DNA of 9,742 nucleotides from UBA4582 sp964228885 (GCA_964228885.1 CAXRCG010000184.1:1-9742); one strand, 5' to 3'. Shown: positions 1-6,257, counted from the first letter of the stretch. Notes: generated by a model not told the origin, from the sequence alone. A program made the numbers and translations.

Positions 1-1047
1 TGCCAGTGATCGCATTAGGTTTTTAAGGTGAAACTTTTGGCATATAAAAACGTAAGCTCCACCGAAGATTAGGCCTGCGAAATGAACTGTGTAAGCTGCG
101 TTTACGATGAACAGAGAAAGAACGATGTCTGCAAGTAGTCCTCCGATAACGGCATATAGTGTGATCTGTTTGAATCGTTCTAAGAGAGGGTCCGGTCTCA
201 AGTAGCGGTCTACCATGTAAGCACCTGCAAGAGCGTAGACGCCACCCGACGCTCCGACAATGTAAAGGAAGTCAGTTGCGAATCCAGGTAACGATGCGAA
301 CATACCGCCAAGAAAAAAGATGATCAAAAAGTGTAGCCAGCCGAGCCTATGCTCGAGAGCAAACCCAAGAAGAACGAAAATCAAAATGTTTGAATAGAGG
401 TGAAGATAATTTAAATGCAGGAAGAGATAAGTCAAACCTCGGAAAACTTCCCCGTTCAGCACCAGTTCCTTCTGCCACGCGCCATAAGATATCGAATCAA
501 AGTGCGTGGTAATAGAATCGCCCTGAAATATGCTCAGTCCGATTGTAACGATAGCTAAACTTATGGCGATTGTTGCGTAGGGAAGTGCGAACTTTGTTTG
601 TAATTTTGGGTTTGTTTTAAGCAAATTGTGTAACTCTAGAAGTTGCTCGGGCCTCGTTAAATCTTCCTCTTTACAAATGAAAGTGCCACCGATGTAGTCA
701 ATTCTTAGTAATGTATGGCGAGCAAAATTGACTATTTTTTTTGAGAAGATGTGTTCGAGAGGAACAATTTTGTTCACTTTAGGGTTGGCAAGAGTTGGAA
801 GTTCGAGGTTGTTATCCCTCACGCGTATGTATGCACCGTGTTTTCGTTTTAAATATACTAATCTCAAATAATACACCGCTATCAAGATTGTTGATGCTGG
901 CAGAACGATGCTTAGTGGGTTTGAGTTCCAAGGTGAGTTAGAAACAAGGATGGCGACACCTAGTGTCAGACACAATACGCAGATTGTCAAAATAGCCCTC
1001 GCTTTAGTTTCTGAGGAAATAGCGCTTTGAGAAAAATGAATGATCAC
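1..1047 (-). CDS. Rhomboid-family intramembrane serine protease with N-terminal membrane/PH-like extension (3' end cut by window edge)
   Basis: I translated this frame by hand. It is open for 349 codons from a GTG at 1047 to the left edge, so only a short C-terminus is probably missing. Residues about 153-337 look like the six-helix rhomboid core: FRGLTYLFLH (202-211), H211-x4-H216-x3-N220 as in GlpG H145/H150/N154, GFALEHRLG (228-236), catalytic serine in GASGG (S267) and catalytic histidine in HFAGLIFG (H322). All catalytic residues are present, so an active membrane-embedded protease is expected. Ahead of the core are two hydrophobic segments (about 17-36 and 44-66) and a soluble stretch (about 70-145) whose pattern suggests a bacterial PH-like domain; that part is inference. 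GTG is chosen because GGAG lies 5 nt upstream, the frame has no ATG between it and the preceding in-frame stop (the stop of the peptide gene), and the gene follows that peptide by 60 nt, probably in one operon. The substrate is unknown. The gene is AT-richer than the Sec genes. Confidence 0.85.
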   Translation of the reverse strand, partial: MIIHFSQSAISSETKARAILTICVLCLTLGVAILVSNSPWNSNPLSIVLPASTILIAVYYLRLVYLKRKHGAYIRVRDNNLELPTLANPKVNKIVPLEHIFSKKIVNFARHTLLRIDYIGGTFICKEEDLTRPEQLLELHNLLKTNPKLQTKFALPYATIAISLAIVTIGLSIFQGDSITTHFDSISYGAWQKELVLNGEVFRGLTYLFLHLNYLHLYSNILIFVLLGFALEHRLGWLHFLIIFFLGGMFASLPGFATDFLYIVGASGGVYALAGAYMVDRYLRPDPLLERFKQITLYAVIGGLLADIVLSLFIVNAAYTVHFAGLIFGGAYVFICQKFHLKNLMRSLA

Positions 1048-1052
1048 GATAA

Positions 1053-1056
1053 CTCC
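1053..1056 (-). promoter_or_regulatory. Ribosome binding site deciding the GTG start of the rhomboid gene
   Basis: On the minus strand GGAG lies 5 nt before the GTG at 1047-1045. No ATG exists in this frame between the GTG and the upstream in-frame stop at 1110-1108, so this site fixes the start. Confidence 0.6.
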
Positions 1057-1107
1057 AGGCTTATGTTGGATGGAAATGAAGAATTTGCGTTCTCCATTTC
1101 CTTCTCT

Positions 1108-1398
1108 TTAACTATCTTTCTCTTTAAGTCCGTCTCCCGAACTAGCACCTATACCTGTTAGACCTGCTACGCCTGTTCCAACGATACCACCACCAGCAGC
1201 GCCGATAGCCATTGCGGAACCGGCAACTATACCTTCTCCCAAAGTAGCAGCTCCAAGATAAGCCAGAGGGACAGACGCTAGACCGGCTGTGCTAATAATT
1301 GCAACACCCACTCCGATTACTCCTATTCCTCCTATGATCAGTGCTAAATCATTTCCACCAGAAACCTGATTTATCTCGTTAGTTGTCAACTCTCTCAT
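1108..1398 (-). CDS. Double-glycine-leader, glycine-rich bacteriocin-like (class II microcin-type) peptide precursor
   Basis: The 96-aa precursor starts with MRELTTNEINQVSGG, which closely matches the double-glycine leaders of colicin V-type class II microcins (MR-L-T-NE---VSGG). Such leaders are cleaved after GG by C39-peptidase ABC exporters. The predicted mature part (residues 16-96, 81 aa) has no cysteine. By my count it is about a quarter glycine (21 of 81) with many Ala/Ile/Val. It contains repeated small-xxx-small and GxxxG spacings that suggest membrane-inserting helices, and ends in a charged tail (DGLKEKDS). Between its first two residues and that tail only one charged residue (a Glu) is visible. 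AAGGA precedes the ATG at a normal distance. No exporter, accessory protein or obvious immunity gene is visible on this side; the rhomboid gene follows 60 nt downstream. Antibacterial activity is inferred from leader and composition; it could instead be a signal peptide or another secreted factor. Confidence 0.75.
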   Translation of the reverse strand: MRELTTNEINQVSGGNDLALIIGGIGVIGVGVAIISTAGLASVPLAYLGAATLGEGIVAGSAMAIGAAGGGIVGTGVAGLTGIGASSGDGLKEKDS

Positions 1399-1459
1399 AA
1401 TGATTTCCTTATGTTATGTATTTGAGGGAAAAATCTCCCGCGGTCATCATGTATGTTCC

Positions 1460-1488
1460 AATATAAGAAAAACTAACGCATTTGCTAA
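1460..1488 (-). promoter_or_regulatory. Possible sigma-70 promoter of the peptide-rhomboid unit
   Basis: On the minus strand TTAGCA (1488-1483) and TATATT (1465-1460) are 17 bp apart, matching 4/6 and 5/6 of the consensus. This would place the transcript start about 55 nt upstream of the peptide ATG. It rests on motif resemblance only. Confidence 0.3.
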
Positions 1489-1709
1489 GGCTGTTTTGTA
1501 ATGGGCTACTTACAAGTTGAGTTGTTGGCGTGGAAAGCAGGCCTGACGACGTCTTGCTTTGACCGTAAGTATTTTCTTAAATCTAACTTCCGCGTGGCTG
1601 ACATAAGTTTCAGCTTTTATCTCTTCTGTCTTCGGCTATTAGGCTAAAGGTCACTCGTCGATCGCGGTCAGCGCGCTCGGTGTTGCGGAGTTGGGTAGTA
1701 GGAATTTTG

Positions 1710-1795
1710 AACAATGGCGCTTGCTGTTGATCGCATTTACTGGGGAAAGATCAAGCGAGCGCAGGAGGTGTTTTTGTCATTAGAACGCCATTGTT
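1710..1795. repeat. Nested inverted repeat (outer 10-bp arms, inner 14-bp stem)
   Basis: The outer arms AACAATGGCG (1710-1719) and CGCCATTGTT (1786-1795) are perfect reverse complements. Inside, GCGCTTGC (1717-1724) pairs with GCGAGCGC (1755-1762) with one G-U, and TTGATC (1727-1732) pairs perfectly with GATCAA (1749-1754). Together they make a 14-bp stem with a 2-nt bulge around a 16-nt loop. The outer and inner arms share three bases (1717-1719), so they could be alternative folds. No clear target-site duplication flanks it, so I do not call it a mobile element. A structured RNA, protein-binding site or MITE/REP-like remnant are all possible. Confidence 0.6.
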
Positions 1796-1817
1796 GAAGC
1801 TCGGATTACCGGTTGTT

Positions 1818-1856
1818 CGCCTATGGCGTTTTTGCCGTTTTTCTTTGAAAAAGGGC
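1818..1856 (+). terminator. Two short hairpins with T-run; weak terminator candidate
   Basis: CGCC (1818-1821) and GGCG (1825-1828) form a 4-bp stem followed directly by T5 (1829-1833). Immediately after it, GCC-G-TTTTTC (1834-1843) pairs with GAAAAA-G-GGC (1847-1856) with one mismatch. The first stem is short for a terminator and there is no obvious gene upstream for it to serve, so this is tentative. Confidence 0.25.
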
Positions 1857-1876
1857 GAAAGTTGGTGTGTTGGCTA

Positions 1877-1906
1877 TTGAAAAGACGCTCCTCGACACGA
1901 TATTTA
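1877..1906 (+). promoter_or_regulatory. Possible promoter upstream of yajC
   Basis: TTGAAA (1877-1882, 5/6) is followed after 18 bp by TATTTA (1901-1906), a poor -10. Since the upstream gene is divergent, yajC-secD-secF needs a promoter in this area, but this exact site is uncertain. Confidence 0.25.
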
Positions 1907-1930
1907 CATTCTCCTGTCCAAAACCGCCCT

Positions 1931-1945
1931 TAAATCAATGATTTA
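1931..1945. promoter_or_regulatory. Perfect 15-bp palindrome between candidate promoter and yajC
   Basis: TAAATCA-A-TGATTTA is a 7+1+7 inverted repeat located about 70 nt before the yajC ATG and just downstream of the candidate promoter. It has the symmetry of a dimeric-regulator operator, but I cannot assign it to a known regulator. Confidence 0.3.
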
Positions 1946-2013
1946 TTTGCCTCTGGTGGCCTGATTCGGGAGAATACGCAACCCTCGGTTTCCTGAATAT
2001 TAGAGCATATCTT

Positions 2014-2346
2014 ATGACAGACTTCTTTATCCCTGCGGCACAGGCCGCTGATGCTGGCGCCGGCGGTCCTTTGCCCGGCATGGACATTTTTATCATCGTG
2101 GCTTTTGCTTTGGTGTTCTATTTCATTGTTTGGCGCCCCCAGAGCAAGCGTGCGAAAGAACACAGAGAACTCGTGGCTAGCCTGAACAAAGGTGACGAGG
2201 TTGTGACCAATGGCGGCATGTTGGGCAAAATCACCAAGGTGGATGACCATTACATTGCGGTGGAAATTGCCGACAAGGTTGAGATCAAGGTGCAAAAAGG
2301 TGCTGTTGCGGCGGCATTGCCCAAAGGCACAATAAAGAGTATCTAA
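2014..2346 (+). CDS. yajC: Sec translocon accessory subunit YajC
   Basis: This 110-aa inner-membrane protein associates with SecD-SecF and the SecYEG channel. It has a short N-terminus, one transmembrane helix at about residues 24-40 (IFIIVAFALVFYFIVW), then the family-typical RPQ (41-43) and a basic cytoplasmic stretch. A small soluble domain follows with GDEVVTNGGMLGKI (60-73), the hallmark of YajC. Length matches the family (about 110 aa). It is followed by secD after 75 nt, the usual yajC-secD-secF order. Only a weak AGAG lies upstream of the ATG. In many gammaproteobacteria tgt lies directly upstream; here it does not. Confidence 0.96.
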   Translation: MTDFFIPAAQAADAGAGGPLPGMDIFIIVAFALVFYFIVWRPQSKRAKEHRELVASLNKGDEVVTNGGMLGKITKVDDHYIAVEIADKVEIKVQKGAVAAALPKGTIKSI

Positions 2347-2366
2347 ATTTAATTTTGAAACTACAG

Positions 2367-2392
2367 TGCTTGCTGCTTTTCGGCGGCAGGCA
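2367..2392 (+). other. Intergenic hairpin between yajC and secD
   Basis: TGCTTGCTGC (2367-2376) pairs with GCGGCAGGCA (2383-2392) over 10 bp, with two G-U pairs in RNA and a 6-nt TTTTCG loop. No T-run follows, so it is more likely an mRNA processing or stability element, or an attenuator of secD expression, than a terminator. Confidence 0.4.
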
Positions 2393-2421
2393 TTAAACAC
2401 ATCTGGTAAAAGTAGCCTGTC

Positions 2422-4272
2422 GTGATTAACAAGTATCCCATTTGGAAGAATCTTATCGTCGTCGGCGCCCTGGCCCTCGGCTTGATCTATGCTATGCCGA
2501 ACATCTATCCGCCGGATTTTGCGTTGCAGGTCTCTGGTGAATCAGGTGATGTAGTGGTTACAGAGCGTACTTTGAGGACTGTGAAGAATAGTCTTGATGA
2601 CGCCGGTATACCCTATTTCAGTCCTGAGATACTCGACGGTAAAGCTCAGATTCGGGTGCCTGATGATGACACTCAAATCAAAGCATTGGCGGTTGTTGAG
2701 CGGGCAGTGCACGATCTACCCGGCGACTATGTTGTGGCGATGAATACAGCGCCCACGACACCGGACTGGTTGGCTAATTTAAGTGCAGAGCCAATGAAGT
2801 ACGGTCTCGATCTTCGCGGTGGCGTACACTTTTTGCTGGAGGTAAACACGGCGAAAGTGATCAGTGACCGAATTGACACTTTAGAAACTGATGTGAAACG
2901 TAAGTTACGTGAAGGGAAGTTGCGTTACAAAGCGGTGTCTTCCCCGGCGCCACGGGTATTAAAGGCGGAGTTCACTTCAGAAGATGTGCGAGACGAGGCA
3001 AGAACTTTGCTCGCTAGTCAATACCGTGAATTTGAAATGCTGAGCGTAAATGACGGCCTGCCAGCGATCACCATGACACTGACGAATGACATGGTTGACG
3101 AAATTGAAGACTTTGCAATCTCACAAAATATTCAGACCACGCGAAACCGGGTGAATGAACTGGGTGTTTCCGAGCCGCTTGTGCAGCGTTTGGGTCGAAA
3201 TCGTATCGTGGTGGATTTGCCCGGTGTGCAAGACCCGGCGATTGCCAAAAACATTTTGGGTAAGGTCGCGACACTGGAATTCAGGATGGAAGCGCAGCCG
3301 AATGCGCCCCGTTCAACCACGCTCGGGTTCGACTATGAAGGCCGTACGGCGAATCTTGAGCGTAAAATTGTCGTGCGTGGTGATCGCGTTATCGATGCAA
3401 AAGTGGGCTTTGATCCGGAAACAAGCCTACCTCAGGTGAATATCACGCTGGATAGTGAAGGTGGTGAATTGATGCACCGGGCAACGCGTAACAATATTGG
3501 CCGTCGTTTGGGTGTGGTGTTTATCGAGACCAAAACTCGTGATTCCTACCAGATGATCGATGGCGTTGAGGTCAAGATTCAAAAACCCTACGTTGAGAAA
3601 CGGGTGATAAGTCTTGCGACGGTTCAAGCCGCGTTAGGCGTCCAGTTTCGTATTACGGGTCTGCAGGCAGGAGAAGCGCGTGACCTTGCTTTGTTGCTGC
3701 GTGCCGGTGCACTTGCGGCTGAAATGTTTATTGCTGAAGAGCGGACTGTAGGTGCTAGCCTGGGTCAAGAGAACATTGAGCTAGGTGCGATCTCTGTGAC
3801 GGTCGGTCTTGGGTTGGTATTGCTGTTCATGTTGGTCTACTACAAAGTGTTTGGTATCGCTGCCAACGTTGCTTTGGTGGCAAATCTGGTGTTGCTGGTT
3901 GCGGTAATGTCGAGCATTGGTGCGACGCTGACATTGCCGGGTATCGCCGGTATTGTCTTAACCGTGGGTATGGCGGTCGACGCAAATGTGCTTATTTTCT
4001 CGCGTATTAGGGAAGAAATAGCCAACGGGATGTCGCCCCAGGGGGCGATCAATGCGGGTTTTGAACGGGCATTTGTCACAATTTTTGACGCTAACCTAAC
4101 CACGCTGATTGTTGCGGTGATTCTTTATAGCATCGGCACGGGACCCGTGAAGGGTTTTGCAATCACGCTGTCAATCGGCATATTAACCTCAATGTTTACT
4201 GCCATTATGGGCACCCGAGCGATCATTAATCTGATCTACGGTGGGCGTAATGTAAAGAAGTTGGCGATATAA
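2422..4272 (+). CDS. secD: Protein translocase subunit SecD
   Basis: At 616 aa this is essentially the length of E. coli SecD (615). With SecF it uses the proton-motive force to pull substrates through SecYEG on the periplasmic side. The N-terminus (MINKYPIWKN then a hydrophobic helix about 10-26) matches SecD starts, supporting the GTG at 2422 although its ribosome binding site is weak. The D1 motif YGLDLRGG is at 127-134. The large periplasmic P1 region includes VVDLPGVQD (263-271). The C-terminal RND-like membrane half starts near 455 and carries TVGMAVDANVLIFSRIREE (514-532). D520 corresponds to the conserved TM4 aspartate needed for proton coupling. It is followed by secF after one base, so the two are translationally coupled. 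Confidence 0.97.
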   Translation: MINKYPIWKNLIVVGALALGLIYAMPNIYPPDFALQVSGESGDVVVTERTLRTVKNSLDDAGIPYFSPEILDGKAQIRVPDDDTQIKALAVVERAVHDLPGDYVVAMNTAPTTPDWLANLSAEPMKYGLDLRGGVHFLLEVNTAKVISDRIDTLETDVKRKLREGKLRYKAVSSPAPRVLKAEFTSEDVRDEARTLLASQYREFEMLSVNDGLPAITMTLTNDMVDEIEDFAISQNIQTTRNRVNELGVSEPLVQRLGRNRIVVDLPGVQDPAIAKNILGKVATLEFRMEAQPNAPRSTTLGFDYEGRTANLERKIVVRGDRVIDAKVGFDPETSLPQVNITLDSEGGELMHRATRNNIGRRLGVVFIETKTRDSYQMIDGVEVKIQKPYVEKRVISLATVQAALGVQFRITGLQAGEARDLALLLRAGALAAEMFIAEERTVGASLGQENIELGAISVTVGLGLVLLFMLVYYKVFGIAANVALVANLVLLVAVMSSIGATLTLPGIAGIVLTVGMAVDANVLIFSRIREEIANGMSPQGAINAGFERAFVTIFDANLTTLIVAVILYSIGTGPVKGFAITLSIGILTSMFTAIMGTRAIINLIYGGRNVKKLAI

Positions 4273-4273
4273 G

Positions 4274-5308
4274 ATGGCTGAAAATTCTATGTCTGATAAA
4301 GCATCACTAAATGATCCTGCCAACGGTAGCGCTGAAACTGATCATGCAGCTTGGCGCAGAACGCCGAAAAAGCCGATAAAGATCATCGATTTCATGAAGT
4401 ACCGCAAAATTGCGGCGAGCATGTCCTTTTTGCTGGTTATTGCCTCGGCGATATCATTAGGTATCAATCAGCTTGAATGGGGGCTGGACTTCACCGGCGG
4501 TACACTGGTTGAGGTTGTGTACGAACAGACTGCAGACCCGGAAGAGATTAGGCGTCAGCTCGATAACGCGGGATACGACGGCCATGTGGTTCAGTATTTT
4601 GGTTCGGAGCGTGACGTGTTGGTTCGCATGCCACCGCAGAAAGCGCTTGATGCGGCACAAAATGCCAGGTTAGGTGACAGCATTATCGGCGCCCTGAAAA
4701 CGGCTTCAGAATCCGAAGTGTCATTGCGCCGTTCTGAATTTGTCGGGCCCGCGGTAGGTGAAGAGCTGGCTAATCAGGGCGGCCTGGGTATGCTTACCGC
4801 GCTTGCGATGGTGATGTTGTATATCGCGTTCCGGTTTCAGCTTAAGTTCGCCTTCGGTGCTGTGGTTGCTTTGTTCCACGATGTGGTGATTACCCTTGGG
4901 GTTTTTTCAATTGCGCGTTGGGACTTCGATTTAACGGTGCTAGCGGCTTTGCTTGCGGTGATCGGGTACTCCCTCAACGACACCATTGTCGTGTCTGACA
5001 GGATTCGTGAGAACTTCCGGAAAGTCCGCAAAGGCAGCAGTTTTGAAGTGATTAACCTTTCTTTGAGTCAGACGCTGGGTCGAACCATTGTGACCTCGTT
5101 CACAACATTGCTTGTATTGTCGGCGCTGTTTTTCCTTGGCGGCGAATTAATCCGCGGGTTCGCGATAGGTTTGATGATCGGCGTTGGTGTGGGTACCTAT
5201 TCCTCGATCTATGTTGCCGCGAATGTGCTGGTAGCGCTGGATATCTCCAAGGAAGACCTGGCGATACCCATTAAGGAGGGTGCTGAAGACCCTGACCTGG
5301 TCGCTTAA
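4274..5308 (+). CDS. secF: Protein translocase subunit SecF
   Basis: This 344-aa partner of SecD forms the other half of the proton-driven translocation motor. The first transmembrane helix is about 47-65, then the family motif WGLDFTGGT (69-77), FVGPAVGEEL (156-165), and a five-helix RND-like region containing GYSLNDTIVVSDRIREN (231-247) and a Gly-rich last helix (GVGVGTYSSIYVA, 303-315). The start overlaps the secD end with a one-base gap, so it is chosen by coupling. An internal ATG at 4289 (codon 6) is possible. About 35 polar residues precede the KIIDFMKYRK that corresponds to the usual N-terminus, a modest extension over E. coli SecF (323 aa). It ends 14 nt from the end of convergent suhB. 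Confidence 0.97.
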   Translation: MAENSMSDKASLNDPANGSAETDHAAWRRTPKKPIKIIDFMKYRKIAASMSFLLVIASAISLGINQLEWGLDFTGGTLVEVVYEQTADPEEIRRQLDNAGYDGHVVQYFGSERDVLVRMPPQKALDAAQNARLGDSIIGALKTASESEVSLRRSEFVGPAVGEELANQGGLGMLTALAMVMLYIAFRFQLKFAFGAVVALFHDVVITLGVFSIARWDFDLTVLAALLAVIGYSLNDTIVVSDRIRENFRKVRKGSSFEVINLSLSQTLGRTIVTSFTTLLVLSALFFLGGELIRGFAIGLMIGVGVGTYSSIYVAANVLVALDISKEDLAIPIKEGAEDPDLVA

Positions 5309-5320
5309 GGCCGTCAGGGT
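5289..5320. terminator. Inverted repeat at the secF/suhB convergence, candidate bidirectional terminator
   Basis: ACCCTGAC (5289-5296) and GTCAGGGT (5313-5320) are perfect 8-bp inverted arms separated by 16 nt. The 5' arm lies within the last codons of secF and the structure spans its stop codon. It sits between two converging genes, as shared terminators do, but no T-run follows on either strand. Confidence 0.4.
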
Positions 5321-5322
5321 AA

Positions 5323-6123
5323 TTAGTCAGCGCTGGCCTGCGCGAAATTCTTTTTGACAATCGGTGCCAGCGCTTTAAAAACTCTGGGTGATCCGGCCAC
5401 AATATCGCCGGATTGCAAGTGGCCCGCGCCGCCGTTGAAATCTCCCAATAGGCCGCCGGTTTCCTGAATCATTAGTGTGCCTGCTGCCATGTCCCAGATA
5501 TTTAAACCTTTAAACCAAACCCCATCCATTCTGCCGGTGGCGACATAAGCCAGGTCGAGCGCAGCGCTACCTGCTGACCTGACGATTGCGTTGTCGGTGA
5601 GCATGCGTTGGTAAACGTTGCTTTGTTGATGTGCATATTCCGCATGATTGCCGCCTGTGCCAATCAGGGCGCCGAGCAGTGAGCTTTTGTCGCCACAGCG
5701 TGCGCGGTGACCATTGACGGTGCACCCTTTACCTTTGCTAGCTACAAACTCTTCTTGGCGCATTGGGTCAAGAATCACGCCATGCTCAACCTTGCCTTTG
5801 TTTAGGCAAGCGATCGAAATACAGAAGTGGGGTACGTTATGGACAAAATTAGTGGTGCCGTCGATAGGATCGATAATCCATTCGTAGTCAGACTCGGGGT
5901 TATTCAGGTTGCTCTGATCTTCTTCGCCACGAAAGGAATGATCCGGATAGGCGTTTTTAAGCTCTCTGATGACGATGTACTGAACATCTTTGTCGATATT
6001 AGTGACATAGTCATTTTGACCTTTACTTGAAACCCTGATTAAGTCTGGCCGATCAAATGCTTGAGTAATTTTTGATACAGCCTGACGGGCTGCGCGCAAA
6101 GCCATATTTGCCATTGGTTGCAT
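5323..6123 (-). CDS. suhB: Inositol-1-monophosphatase family protein SuhB
   Basis: The 266-aa product aligns from the first residue with E. coli SuhB (MQPMANMALRAARQA versus MHPMLNIAVRAARKA; 267 aa). The Mg-dependent phosphatase motifs are intact: GEE (66-68), IIDPIDGTTNF (83-93, with D85 and D88 as metal ligands) and WDMAAG (210-215). The family hydrolyses inositol phosphates; in E. coli SuhB also joins the NusA-dependent rRNA antitermination complex, and that second role is transferred by homology only. The ATG is supported by AAGGA about 6 nt upstream. It is transcribed against secF and divergently from trmJ, the arrangement commonly seen next to the isc operon. Confidence 0.95.
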   Translation of the reverse strand: MQPMANMALRAARQAVSKITQAFDRPDLIRVSSKGQNDYVTNIDKDVQYIVIRELKNAYPDHSFRGEEDQSNLNNPESDYEWIIDPIDGTTNFVHNVPHFCISIACLNKGKVEHGVILDPMRQEEFVASKGKGCTVNGHRARCGDKSSLLGALIGTGGNHAEYAHQQSNVYQRMLTDNAIVRSAGSAALDLAYVATGRMDGVWFKGLNIWDMAAGTLMIQETGGLLGDFNGGAGHLQSGDIVAGSPRVFKALAPIVKKNFAQASAD

Positions 6124-6159
6124 AGTATTCCTTTCTTAGTCTGTATCAGAGCCTGACGC

Positions 6160-6176
6160 TTGAGGGGCTGCCTCAA
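6160..6176 (-). other. Stem-loop in the suhB 5' leader
   Basis: On the minus strand TTGAGG-CAGCC-CCTCAA forms a perfect 6-bp stem with a 5-nt loop. If the candidate promoter at 6186-6213 is right, this lies at the very 5' end of the suhB transcript, where such hairpins often protect mRNA from decay. Confidence 0.35.
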
Positions 6177-6185
6177 TGGGAGCGC

Positions 6186-6213
6186 ATGATAACAGCTCAT
6201 ATAATAAGCTCAA
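6186..6213 (-). promoter_or_regulatory. Possible sigma-70 promoter of suhB
   Basis: On the minus strand TTGAGC (6213-6208, 4/6) and TATCAT (6191-6186, 5/6) are separated by 16 bp. They are placed so that transcription would begin near 6179, about 55 nt before the suhB ATG. Confidence 0.35.
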
Positions 6214-6251
6214 GCCGTCTTTACCTCAGTCGAGCGGAACCAGATGCTAGG

Positions 6252-6257
6252 TATAGT
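6252..6257 (+). promoter_or_regulatory. Possible -10 element for trmJ
   Basis: TATAGT (5/6) lies about 60 nt before the preferred trmJ start. No convincing -35 is seen at 16-18 bp, so the assignment is weak. Confidence 0.2.

Larger units (their letters stand above)
1399..2013. other. 615-nt non-coding region between the divergent peptide and yajC genes
   Basis: I find no convincing gene here. The longest plus-strand ATG frame near the left side (1501-1647) encodes only 48 residues without a ribosome binding site, and no tRNA or tgt-like C-terminus was recognised. What the stretch does hold is a candidate minus-strand promoter (1460-1488), a nested inverted repeat (1710-1795), a short GC hairpin plus T5 (1818-1833), a second hairpin (1834-1856), a candidate plus-strand promoter (1877-1906) and a 15-bp palindrome (1931-1945). 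Genes on either side point away from it. Confidence 0.7.

Noticed and set aside
1..1047. Rhombosortase (GlyGly-CTERM processing) identity for the rhomboid
   Set aside because: The neighbouring peptide has an N-terminal GG leader, not a C-terminal GlyGly-helix-basic tail, and the conserved GlpG-like HxxxxHxxxN pattern points to a general rhomboid protease; the N-terminal extension is also atypical.
1501..1647. Possible 48-aa plus-strand small ORF
   Set aside because: No ribosome binding site precedes the ATG and the translation resembles no family, including the tgt C-terminus.
1710..1795. Integron attC site or CRISPR-like repeat
   Set aside because: The arms lack the conserved attC end sequences, there is no integrase nearby and there is only one unit, with no repeat-spacer pattern.
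1930..2400. A 156-codon minus-strand open frame across yajC
   Set aside because: It is antisense to the unmistakable yajC gene, shows no recognisable motif and its composition is that of a reverse-frame shadow.
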